A stretch of 5,984 bases of DNA. Origin: Nanosynbacter sp. (lineage in GTDB: Bacteria > Patescibacteriota > Saccharimonadia > Saccharimonadales > Saccharimonadaceae). The notes below the pieces were generated by a model. That model saw nothing but the letters and a program-made list of their open reading frames with translations. It made no database searches and had not been told where the DNA came from. Positions 1 to 5,984 of the stretch are shown here, piece by piece (within the stretch, counting starts at the first letter, position 1; every line of letters begins with the position of its first letter). The translations under genes and the position numbers were made by a program. The stretch lies in assembly GCA_015257605.1 (NCBI GenBank), contig JABZJV010000037.1, forward strand, positions 1 to 5,984. The letters run 5' to 3'.

Positions 1-620
1 TAGCAATTTGGATAGGTCCCTGATTGTCCAGGAGGGCAAGCGGGAGCTGGCGGGACGGTTAGTGTAATTAGGTTACCGCAGCTGCGCATAATTCCGAACC
101 ACATTCCTGTCTTTGATGAACGAGCTACGTAGGCTGAATAAGCGCCTGAATTACCCCAAAGCCGCTGCGGTCTGTAATAAAACGTTCGCGTACCACTGCC
201 AGTTTTTACGGTGTAGCCGCCTTCACCTTGGCTTGCGCCGAATACAGGTTTCATACCCCAAGAATATAAGCCTTCGTTGCTTCTGTGATACTCCAAATTA
301 TTACCAGCTTGGTCAATATCGCTGCGAGAAATGCCGACGGCATCGTAGAGGTCGCGGATATTGTTGACGTTGCTGTCATAGGTGCTTAGCAAGGCTTGCT
401 TACTCCATACGCCGCCATAAACCATATCAGTAGCGTCGGCAGCGGTAGCTGGCTCTGGTGCTTGAAATACGGCAAAAAACTGTACAACGAGTGCAAAAGC
501 TGTAAAAATAAGTCCTAATCTGCGCACCGATTCTTCTTTGCGCAACCGTTTTGCATAAAAACCTAATTGTCCGACTAATGCGGGGCTAAAGGCGAGATTT
601 GATACTAGCTTTCTAAACAT
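1..620 (-). CDS. Saccharibacteria-type membrane-anchored or secreted protein of unknown function, 3' end cut by window edge
   Basis: The minus strand is open from an ATG at 620-618 to the left edge, giving 206 complete codons and no stop, so the gene continues outside the window. Seen: a basic N-terminal stretch (residues 1-34, containing FSPALVGQLGF and YAKRLRKEE), one hydrophobic helix at about 35-52 (LGLIFTAFALVVQFFAVF), then PEPATA-AD, which could be a signal-peptidase-like site near residue 60. An exported-looking part follows, with YDSNVNNIRDLYD (81-93), YSWGMKPVFGASQGE (119-132), TFYYRPQRLW and MWFGIMRSCGNL (173-184). From residue 190 it becomes proline- and cysteine-rich (PPAPACPPGQSGTYPNC), like a linker or repeat stalk. 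AAAAGG-type SD bases (629-635 on the complement) lie 8 nt before the ATG. From memory, this N-terminal block recurs in Saccharibacteria hypothetical proteins; no function is known to me. A role at the cell surface, perhaps in host contact, is inference only. Coding and start are well supported; function is not. Confidence 0.85.
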   Translation of the reverse strand, partial: MFRKLVSNLAFSPALVGQLGFYAKRLRKEESVRRLGLIFTAFALVVQFFAVFQAPEPATAADATDMVYGGVWSKQALLSTYDSNVNNIRDLYDAVGISRSDIDQAGNNLEYHRSNEGLYSWGMKPVFGASQGEGGYTVKTGSGTRTFYYRPQRLWGNSGAYSAYVARSSKTGMWFGIMRSCGNLITLTVPPAPACPPGQSGTYPNC

Positions 621-667
621 TTTGCTTACCTTTTTGTGTTATTTTGAGATATATTTTCCTCTCTTCT

Positions 668-697
668 ATAATATCATACTTATGGCAACCGCAGCAA
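668..697 (-). promoter_or_regulatory. Predicted promoter of the leftward surface-protein gene
   Basis: Read on the minus strand, TTGCTG (692-697) is followed after 18 bp by TATTAT (668-673). The -10 is preceded by TGA, making an extended -10 (TGATATTAT). Transcription would start near 661, giving a 5' untranslated region of about 40 nt before the ATG at 620. The -35 is a weak match, so the extended -10 may carry much of the recognition. This is a motif match only. Confidence 0.5.
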
Positions 698-701
698 TAC
701 C

Positions 702-731
702 TTGAATGAACAATTTTTTTTATGGTATAAT
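702..731 (+). promoter_or_regulatory. Predicted gyrB(A) promoter, extended -10 with T8 spacer tract
   Basis: TTGAAT (702-707) and a perfect TATAAT (726-731) are separated by 18 bp. TGG directly before the -10 gives an extended -10. Eight consecutive T bases (714-721) fill the middle of the spacer. Transcription should start near 738, leaving a leader of about 45 nt. An SD-like AGGGAGTGA (767-775) ends 7 nt before the gyrB ATG. Gyrase promoters are often sensitive to DNA supercoiling; the slightly long, A/T-tract spacer would fit that, but this is inference. Confidence 0.7.
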
Positions 732-782
732 GTGGGTATTAATAGACAAGCTGAGCGACTGTAAATAGGGAGTGATTTCGTT

Positions 783-2771
783 ATGAGTAAACAAAAAAAT
801 GATGGTTCGTATGATAGTTCGCAGATCCAAGTTCTTGAGGGTCTCGAGCCAGTACGCAAACGTCCAGGAATGTATATTGGCAGCACGGGATATGATGGTA
901 TACACCATTTAATTAAAGAAATCGCCGACAACTCGGTAGACGAAGCTATAGCTGGCTATGGGTCGCGAGTTGATGTGAGATTGTTGGCAGATGGCGGCGT
1001 GACAGTAACTGATAATGGTCGTGGTATTCCAGTAGATAAGCACCCTAAGACTGGCATTAGTACGCTTGAGACAGTCCTGACTGTGCTGCATGCTGGCGGT
1101 AAATTCGGCGGCGGCGGCTACAAGGTGTCAAGCGGTTTGCATGGTGTTGGTTCTAGCGTGGTTAATGCTCTATCTACTAAGCTGATTGCTGAAGTTGTTA
1201 GAGGTGGTATGCTATATCGTATCGAATTTTCTCGCGGTAAAACTGTGGTACCGCTCAAGAAAATAGGAAAAACCGATCGGCCAGATGGCACCTGTATCAC
1301 GTTCTATCCAGATGCTGAAATCTTTAAGGAGACAATTAAATTTGATTATAAATGGGTGGTAAATTATTTACGCCATCAGGCATATCTAACTAAAGGTGTT
1401 TATACCTCTGTTTATGATGAGCGTACTCACGAGCGCCAGGCATTCTACTTCGAGGGTGGTATCAAGAGCTATGTCAAGAATTTGAATAAGGGTAAAGATG
1501 TGCTTGGCGATGAGATATTCTATGTTGATAAGCAAGTCAGCGACTCGGTTGTCGAAATAGCAGTACAATACAACGATTCCTACATCGAAACCGTTAAGCC
1601 GTTTGCGAATAACGTTTTGACGCCAGATGGCGGCACGCACTTGGTCGGATTTAGGTCAGCACTTACCAGGGTGATCAATGATTATGCCCGTAAAAATAGC
1701 CTGCTCAAAGAAAAAGAGGATAACTTGACTGGCGATGATATCCGCGAGGGTCTGACGGCGGTGATATTAGTAAAATTGCCAGATCCGCAGTTTGAGGGCC
1801 AGACTAAAAATAAACTAGGTAATCCAGAGGTACGTCGCTATGTCGAGCAGGTAATGAACGAATATTTCGCATATTATCTAGAGGAAAATCCAGCTATTGC
1901 TAAAAAAATTATCAATAAAGCCTTGTTGGCGGCGCGAGCACGCAAGGCAGCGCGGGCAGCGCGGGATAATGTAATTCGCAAAGGAGCGCTTGACGGCGCT
2001 AGCTTGCCCGGCAAATTAGCTGATTGTTCTAGTAAAGATCCGTCGGAATGCGAATTGTATATAGTTGAGGGAGATTCGGCTGGCGGTTCAGCAAAAACTG
2101 GCCGCGATAGCCGTACGCAGGCGATTTTGCCTCTGCGTGGTAAAGTGCTCAATACCGAGCGGGCTCGCTTAGACAAAATGTATGCCAATCGAGAGATCTT
2201 GAGCTTGATCAAAGGGGTAGGCGTAGGTATTGGCGATGCTTTTGATATTCGCGGACTACGCTATCACAGGATTATTATCATGACCGATGCCGATGTCGAT
2301 GGTAGCCACATCGCGACGCTGCTAATGACGTTTTTCTTCCGCTATATGCGGCCAGTTGTGGAAGGCGGGCACATATATCTAGCTAAACCGCCACTGTTTA
2401 AGCTGAAATTATCCCAAAGCAAACAAGAGTATTTATATAATGAGGAGGCGCTTGAAGCGCGGTACGATGAGCTAATTGCGGCACGCAAAGAGAAGGGTGT
2501 TCAGATTGATTTAAACGATTCACGGGCAAAACAAGCTGGCCTGAGCGAGTCGGCCCTACAACGCTATAAGGGTCTCGGTGAAATGGATGCTAGTCAACTC
2601 TGGGAAACGACTATGAACCCGGAAAATCGAGTGCTGGTACAGGTTAAGCTCGAGGATGCTGAGCGCGCTGATGCTATCTTTACGAAGTTAATGGGCGATG
2701 ATGTCGAAGTGCGCAAGAATTTTATTCAAGCTAATGCTAATAAAGTCAGTCTTGATGAGCTAGATGTGTAA
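783..2771 (+). CDS. gyrB: DNA gyrase subunit B (ATPase subunit)
   Basis: GyrB binds and hydrolyses ATP in the A2B2 gyrase that introduces negative supercoils in the cytoplasm. The 662-residue product has all expected parts. The GHKL ATPase domain shows KEIADNSVDEA with the catalytic Glu at 46 and Mg-binding Asn at 50, TDNGRGIP at 76-83 and the ATP lid GGKFGGGGYKVSSGLHGVG at 105-123. The transducer domain has the QTK loop at 340-342, whose Lys contacts ATP. The TOPRIM domain has EGDSAGGSAK from Glu 429 and TDADVDGSH at 501-509, giving metal ligands 502/504/506. The C-terminal part has RYKGLGEMDASQLWETTMNP at 594-613. It lacks the roughly 170-residue insert of Enterobacteria, as in most bacteria. 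The position equivalent to E. coli Asp426 is Asp431; Lys447 is replaced by Arg452, a common natural variant. ATG 783 has a good SD and leaves the usual short N-terminal extension. ParE is less likely given the adjacent gyrA. It ends TAA, 24 bases before the chosen gyrA start. Confidence 0.98.
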   Translation: MSKQKNDGSYDSSQIQVLEGLEPVRKRPGMYIGSTGYDGIHHLIKEIADNSVDEAIAGYGSRVDVRLLADGGVTVTDNGRGIPVDKHPKTGISTLETVLTVLHAGGKFGGGGYKVSSGLHGVGSSVVNALSTKLIAEVVRGGMLYRIEFSRGKTVVPLKKIGKTDRPDGTCITFYPDAEIFKETIKFDYKWVVNYLRHQAYLTKGVYTSVYDERTHERQAFYFEGGIKSYVKNLNKGKDVLGDEIFYVDKQVSDSVVEIAVQYNDSYIETVKPFANNVLTPDGGTHLVGFRSALTRVINDYARKNSLLKEKEDNLTGDDIREGLTAVILVKLPDPQFEGQTKNKLGNPEVRRYVEQVMNEYFAYYLEENPAIAKKIINKALLAARARKAARAARDNVIRKGALDGASLPGKLADCSSKDPSECELYIVEGDSAGGSAKTGRDSRTQAILPLRGKVLNTERARLDKMYANREILSLIKGVGVGIGDAFDIRGLRYHRIIIMTDADVDGSHIATLLMTFFFRYMRPVVEGGHIYLAKPPLFKLKLSQSKQEYLYNEEALEARYDELIAARKEKGVQIDLNDSRAKQAGLSESALQRYKGLGEMDASQLWETTMNPENRVLVQVKLEDAERADAIFTKLMGDDVEVRKNFIQANANKVSLDELDV

Positions 2772-2780
2772 ATGGACGAG

Positions 2781-2788
2781 AAGAAGGA
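2781..2788 (+). promoter_or_regulatory. Ribosome binding site that decides the gyrA start
   Basis: AAGAAGGA lies 7 nt before the ATG at 2796. The earlier in-frame ATG at 2772, which abuts the gyrB stop, has no recognisable SD upstream. The site therefore favours 2796 and removes eight residues (MDEKKDRN) from the longest reading frame. If 2772 were used instead, by stop-start coupling with gyrB, these bases would simply be coding. Confidence 0.65.
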
Positions 2789-2795
2789 TAGGAAT

Positions 2796-5324
2796 ATGAA
2801 ACCAGAGTCAAAAAAACCAGTCGAAGGCGAGATTATCGAGCAGACTAACGACGTTAGCCATTCAAAGTCTGTCGAGATTCGAACAGTAGAAGATGTTATG
2901 GAGGATAGCTTTATCCGGTATTCAATGTCGGTCATCGTTGATCGTGCTTTACCGGACGTACGCGATGGTATGAAGCCAGTTCATCGCCGTATTGTGTACG
3001 TAATGGATAAAATGGGTATCGGGCCGACAGCTAAGACCGTGAAAAGTGCGCAGATTGTCGGTGAAGTGATGGGTAAATATCATCCACACGGCGATAGTTC
3101 GATTTATGATGCAATGGTGCGTATGGCTCAGGATTGGGTGGAGCGCTATCCGTTGGTTCAGGGCCAAGGTAACTTTGGCTCAATGGATGGCGACCCGCCG
3201 GCAGCTATGCGTTATACCGAAGCAAAAATGACTCGGGTGTCAGAGTCGCTTTTGGCAGATATTGATAAAGAAACGGTTGATTTTCGCGATACATATGACT
3301 CTACGCGCCAAGAACCGATTGTTTTGCCTGCTAAATTGCCGAATTTACTGTTGAATGGGCAAGTTGGTATTGCTGTTGGTATGGCAACTAATATTCCGAC
3401 GCATAATCTAGGCGAGGTGGTTGATGCAACGGTTACGCTGATTGATAATCCGGAAGCAACGCTTGATGACCTCATGAAGTGTATCAAGGGGCCAGATTTC
3501 CCAACTGGCGCGGTGGTTTATGGCGGCGCGCCGATGCGCCAAGCTTATGCGACCGGCCGCGGCAGCGTGACGATACGGGCGGTGGCAAACATTGAAGAAA
3601 CCAAACGCGGCCGTCATCAAATTATAGTTTCTGAGATGCCTTATGGCGTGAATAAAGCAACGCTTATCGAGAAAATTGCCGATTTGGTGCACGAGAAAAA
3701 GATTACGGCGATCAGTGCTTTGCGCGATGAGTCGGCTCGCGGTAATGTACGGGTGGTTATTGAGCTCAAAAAAGACTCTTATCCGAAGAAAGTACTCAAC
3801 CAATTATACAAATTGACGGCGTTACAGACTAACTTCCACTACAATATGCTAGCTTTGGTGCCGAGTACTGACGATGCGACACGTCTGCAGCCGCGCGTTT
3901 TGGGTTTGCATGATATTCTGAATGAGTTTATCAAACATCGCCGCCAAGTGGTACGCCGCCGCACAGAGTACGAGCTACGCAAGGCTAAGGAGCGAGCGCA
4001 TATACTGGAAGGTTACAAAATTGCACTGGACAATATCGACGAGGTAATTAGAATCATCCGGGCTAGCAAGACGCAAGATGAAGCCGAAAAGGCGCTCATC
4101 GAAAAGTTCTCACTGAGCGTTATCCAGGCCAAGGCGATTCTGGCAATGCAATTGCGCCGGCTGACGGGTCTAGAACGCGAAGCTATCGAGAATGAGCTAG
4201 CTGAGTTAATGAAAAAGATCGCGTATTTTGAAAAAGTTTTGGCTGACGAAAACGAAATCCTTCGCATCATCAAAGAGGAGTTGCTAGAAATTAAAGATAA
4301 ATATGGTGATGACCGTTGTAGTAAAATTATCAACACCGAAGTCGGTAAGTTTAGCGATGAAGAACTAATCCCAGAAGAGGATACTGTTGTGCTGTTGACA
4401 ACGGAAAATTACATCAAACGCACCTTGGCTAGCGATTATCGCCGTCAAAATCGCGGCGGCAAGGGTAAACGCGGTATGACCACTAAAGAGGAAGACGTTA
4501 TTGATCAGCTAGTACCAGCTGGAACACATGATTGGCTGTTGTTTTTCACGAACAGGGGTAGAGTGTTCCGTCTGAAGGCCTACGAAGTGCCGGCAGCTAG
4601 CTTAGCAGCAAAGGGCGTAGCAGCGGTCAATTTATTGCAGCTACAGCCAGAGGAAAAAATTACTTCAATTATCAATCTAGCTAAAGATGTAAATGTTGAT
4701 GAAGGTTACCTATTTATGGCGACAACCAAGGGTACAGTCAAGAAGACAGCGATTGCTGACTATTCAAATATTCGCACCAATGGTTTAATTGCTATTAATT
4801 TGGATGAAGGCGATGAGTTGCGTTGGATCAAGCAAACTACTGGCAAGAACGATGTGATTATCTCGACTTCAGCTGGACAAGCGGTTCGCTTTAGCGAGGA
4901 GGAGTGTCGTCCGATGGGACGTGCTGCTCGCGGTGTGCGTGGTGTGCGACTACGAACGGACGATAGTGTTGTAGGTATGGATATTGTAACTTCAGCTGAT
5001 CAAAAATTGCTGGTGATGAGCGCAAACGGGTTCGGTAAAGTAACCAAGGTAGCTAATTTCCCGAGTCACCGCCGCGGCGGCGTCGGCGTGAAGGCTGCTG
5101 TTGTTACGGCAAAAACTGGTCCGATAGTTGCTGTTCAAACGCTTGAGAAGGATGCGATTGAGGCAATTATGATTAGTCAAAATGGACAAACTATCCGAGT
5201 GTCGCTTGACGATATTCCAGCGCTTGGCCGTACTACTCAGGGTGTTCGAGTGATGCGTATTAATGACGGAGATACAGTTTCATCAATGGGGATTATACGT
5301 GATACAGACGAAGGAGAAAAATAG
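2796..5324 (+). CDS. gyrA: DNA gyrase subunit A (DNA cleavage and wrapping subunit)
   Basis: GyrA makes and reseals the double-strand break and wraps DNA; it partners with the GyrB encoded just upstream. From ATG 2796 it is 842 residues (850 from 2772). After a charged, poorly conserved leader of about 27 residues, the winged-helix/tower part has GKYHPHGDSSIYDAM at 93-107 and the catalytic tyrosine Tyr140 in AAMRYTEAKM with Arg139. The quinolone-relevant positions (E. coli Ser83 and Asp87) are Ser101 and Asp105, the susceptible-type residues. A charged helical coiled-coil region spans about 385-505. The C-terminal pinwheel, from about 528 to 832, shows six blade repeats (for example LLFFTNRGRVFRL, YLFMATTKGTVKK, LLVMSANGFGKVTK, AIMISQNGQTIRVS). 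The GyrA box is QNRGGKG at 551-557, close to the usual QRRGGKG; box plus six blades argues for GyrA rather than ParC. The tail after the last blade is short (about 10 residues, DTDEGEK). It ends TAG, 3 bases before the next gene. Confidence 0.97.
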   Translation: MKPESKKPVEGEIIEQTNDVSHSKSVEIRTVEDVMEDSFIRYSMSVIVDRALPDVRDGMKPVHRRIVYVMDKMGIGPTAKTVKSAQIVGEVMGKYHPHGDSSIYDAMVRMAQDWVERYPLVQGQGNFGSMDGDPPAAMRYTEAKMTRVSESLLADIDKETVDFRDTYDSTRQEPIVLPAKLPNLLLNGQVGIAVGMATNIPTHNLGEVVDATVTLIDNPEATLDDLMKCIKGPDFPTGAVVYGGAPMRQAYATGRGSVTIRAVANIEETKRGRHQIIVSEMPYGVNKATLIEKIADLVHEKKITAISALRDESARGNVRVVIELKKDSYPKKVLNQLYKLTALQTNFHYNMLALVPSTDDATRLQPRVLGLHDILNEFIKHRRQVVRRRTEYELRKAKERAHILEGYKIALDNIDEVIRIIRASKTQDEAEKALIEKFSLSVIQAKAILAMQLRRLTGLEREAIENELAELMKKIAYFEKVLADENEILRIIKEELLEIKDKYGDDRCSKIINTEVGKFSDEELIPEEDTVVLLTTENYIKRTLASDYRRQNRGGKGKRGMTTKEEDVIDQLVPAGTHDWLLFFTNRGRVFRLKAYEVPAASLAAKGVAAVNLLQLQPEEKITSIINLAKDVNVDEGYLFMATTKGTVKKTAIADYSNIRTNGLIAINLDEGDELRWIKQTTGKNDVIISTSAGQAVRFSEEECRPMGRAARGVRGVRLRTDDSVVGMDIVTSADQKLLVMSANGFGKVTKVANFPSHRRGGVGVKAAVVTAKTGPIVAVQTLEKDAIEAIMISQNGQTIRVSLDDIPALGRTTQGVRVMRINDGDTVSSMGIIRDTDEGEK

Positions 5325-5327
5325 CGG

Positions 5328-5759
5328 ATGGTAGTATCCCCGTATATAATAGCTTTTGCTGTTGGTTGGGCTATGGCGCAGTGCGGTAAGTATGTCGTTG
5401 CTGCTATTAAGATGCGTACCTTGAAAGTGTTTGATCATCTGTATATATCGGGAAATATGCCAAGCGCTCATAGTGCTACGATGATGTCGCTAGTATCGAT
5501 TATCGGTTTGAAAGACGGAGTCGGCAGTGGTTTGTTTGGTTTGGCATTAGCTCTAGCAGCGATTGTGATGTACGACGCATTGATGGTACGGCGATCTGTT
5601 GGCGAGCAGGGCGAGGCTATCAAGCAAGTTATTGATATCTCGAAATTTGATGTATCGAAGCCGCGTAGCGCTAAGGGACATACCCCTTTGGAGGTGGTAG
5701 TCGGTGCTGTAATTGGCTTACTAGCGGGTATCGTTGTATTTTTAGCTACAAAAAACTAG
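5328..5759 (+). CDS. Divergent PAP2 family membrane protein (DUF212, YuiD-like)
   Basis: A 143-residue integral membrane protein of the family called divergent PAP2 or acid phosphatase/vanadium-dependent haloperoxidase-related. Seen: hydrophobic segments at about 5-27, 50-62, 66-86 and 121-140; GNMPSAHSA at 42-50; MYDALMVRRSVGEQGEAI at 81-98; and GHTPLEVVVGAVIG at 117-130. These three blocks match the family signature (G-MPSSHSA, DA-GVRR--GEQ, GH-P-EV--G). PAP2 enzymes remove phosphate from lipid phosphates with an SxxxH and Arg site. This branch keeps PSAHS and GHTP, but its reaction is not established, so lipid-phosphate phosphatase activity is inference. Length is normal for the family. 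AAGGAG (5311-5316), inside the end of gyrA, lies 11 nt before the ATG, and only 3 bases separate it from the gyrA stop, so it is probably translated from the gyrBA message. Its end overlaps the A/T-rich region upstream of the rRNA promoter. Confidence 0.9.
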   Translation: MVVSPYIIAFAVGWAMAQCGKYVVAAIKMRTLKVFDHLYISGNMPSAHSATMMSLVSIIGLKDGVGSGLFGLALALAAIVMYDALMVRRSVGEQGEAIKQVIDISKFDVSKPRSAKGHTPLEVVVGAVIGLLAGIVVFLATKN

Positions 5760-5798
5760 CGATAAGGTGTTGACTTGATTAGGTTGGAGCGCTACAAT
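5739..5798 (+). promoter_or_regulatory. Predicted rRNA operon promoter with UP-element-like upstream tracts
   Basis: TTGACT (5770-5775) and TACAAT (5793-5798) are each one base from consensus and are separated by the ideal 17 bp. Transcription should start near 5805, about 125 nt before the 16S. T5 (5739-5743) and A6 (5750-5755) tracts sit at about -65 to -50 and could act as an UP element; they lie inside the last codons of the preceding gene. The bases between -10 and the start are not GC-rich, unlike a classical stringent discriminator. This is the best promoter match in the window. Confidence 0.75.
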
Positions 5799-5856
5799 AG
5801 TGAACAGTCTGGTTGCGAGAGGTAAACTTACAAATTTCATCTTAGCAGTCAGGTTA

Positions 5857-5872
5857 AGTAATTTAACAATTT
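5857..5872 (+). promoter_or_regulatory. boxA-like rRNA antitermination sequence
   Basis: TTTAACAATTT at 5862-5872 matches the core and downstream bases of the E. coli rrn boxA region (TGCTCTTTAACAATTT). The full 12-base boxA matches at 8 positions (5857-5868). boxA RNA binds NusB-NusE (S10) to keep RNA polymerase from terminating early on rRNA. The position, between the rRNA promoter and the 16S, is right. The sequence is A/T-rich, so a chance match is possible. It also overlaps a small inverted repeat, GTTAA (5853-5857) with TTAAC (5863-5867), which could mask it. Confidence 0.4.
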
Positions 5873-5894
5873 GATTGTGCAATTATCATCGTCA

Positions 5895-5929
5895 GTCTAT
5901 TTTTGAGTAGACGCTTCAAATGAAGCATC
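5895..5929 (+). other. Two abutting hairpins directly before 16S
   Basis: The first hairpin pairs GTCTA (5895-5899) with TAGAC (5908-5912) around a T-rich 8-nt loop. The second starts at the next base and pairs GCTTC (5913-5917) with GAAGC (5922-5926) around AAAT. It can be extended by GA (5910-5911) with TC (5928-5929) across one C/A mismatch, at the cost of the end of the first stem. The structures end at the 16S 5' boundary. They may help leader folding or 16S 5' processing. They are not followed by a T-run, so they are unlikely to be terminators. Confidence 0.45.

Positions 5930-5984
<55 letters not shown>

Larger units (their letters stand above)
5805..5929 (+). other. rRNA leader (external transcribed spacer upstream of 16S)
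   Basis: A stretch of about 125 nt lies between the predicted transcription start and the 16S 5' end. No reading frame with an SD is apparent. It contains a boxA-like segment, an inverted repeat overlapping it and two abutting hairpins, listed separately. The pentamer CAGTC occurs three times (5805, 5846, 5893), which may be chance. Leaders like this usually carry antitermination signals and half of the RNase III processing stem. The other half would lie downstream of the 16S, outside the window. Confidence 0.6.

Noticed and set aside
2..67. Short plus-strand open frame from the left edge (ending EGKRELAGRLV, TAA at 65-67) as the 3' end of a gene
   Set aside because: It lies opposite a continuous minus-strand frame with an SD, start, membrane helix and recognisable family features. 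Both cannot readily be real, and the minus-strand gene has far better support.
113..367. Plus-strand 84-codon frame rich in Cys, Arg and Tyr
   Set aside because: It is antisense to the surface-protein gene, has no SD, and its odd composition (ending CEKCRRHRRGRGYC) is what an antisense frame of that gene gives.
3066..3114. Quinolone resistance changes in GyrA
   Set aside because: The positions equivalent to E. coli Ser83 and Asp87 are Ser101 and Asp105, the susceptible-type residues.
3408..3803. Minus-strand 131-codon frame, and others such as 1874-2212 and 4013-4336
   Set aside because: They are antisense to highly conserved gyrB and gyrA sequence, with no SD or recognisable protein family.
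783..5324. ParE/ParC (topoisomerase IV) instead of gyrase
   Set aside because: The A subunit has a GyrA box and six C-terminal blade repeats, which fit gyrase.
5741..5762. Possible terminator at TAGCTA/CTAGC at the end of the DUF212 gene
   Set aside because: The stem is only 4-5 bp, A/T-rich, with an A-rich loop and no following T-run.
5895..5912. GTCTA/TAGAC hairpin as an intrinsic terminator before 16S
   Set aside because: The T-run lies in the loop, not after the stem, and a terminator there would stop rRNA synthesis from its own promoter.

Overview
The window looks like a chromosomal core locus of a Candidatus Saccharibacteria (TM7, CPR/Patescibacteria) genome. Three things point there. 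The truncated minus-strand gene at the left edge has an N-terminus (FRKLVSNLAFSPALVGQLGF, then YAKRLRKEE and one hydrophobic helix) that I recognise from memory as typical of Saccharibacteria surface or secreted proteins. The gyrase subunits are compact. The start of the 16S rRNA is compatible. The phylum call is inference; no database was searched. The standard code with TGA as a stop is compatible with everything seen: no in-frame TGA occurs in the genes, which end in TAA, TAG and TAG.

Layout. Positions 1-620 hold the 5' part (206 codons) of a leftward gene for a membrane-anchored or secreted protein of unknown function. It runs off the left edge, so it has no stop codon here. Positions 621-782 are a divergent promoter region in which the two -35 hexamers lie 4 bp apart. 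Rightward from there come gyrB (783-2771), gyrA (start best placed at 2796, end 5324) and a small membrane protein of the divergent PAP2/DUF212 (YuiD-like) family (5328-5759). The three are packed with gaps of 24 and 3 bases and look like one transcription unit. A strong-looking sigma-70-type promoter begins 10 bases after the last stop codon. It drives a leader of about 125 nt with a boxA-like sequence and two abutting hairpins, then the first 55 bases of 16S rRNA, cut by the right edge.

How it fits together. GyrB and GyrA form the A2B2 DNA gyrase. Placing gyrase just upstream of, and in the same direction as, an rRNA operon puts a supercoiling enzyme beside a very highly transcribed unit. 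No intrinsic terminator is visible between the gyrBA unit and the rRNA promoter, so read-through is possible. I see no convincing new multi-gene system. The parts most worth a second look are the uncharacterised surface protein, the compact divergent promoter with a T8 tract in its spacer, and the rRNA leader.
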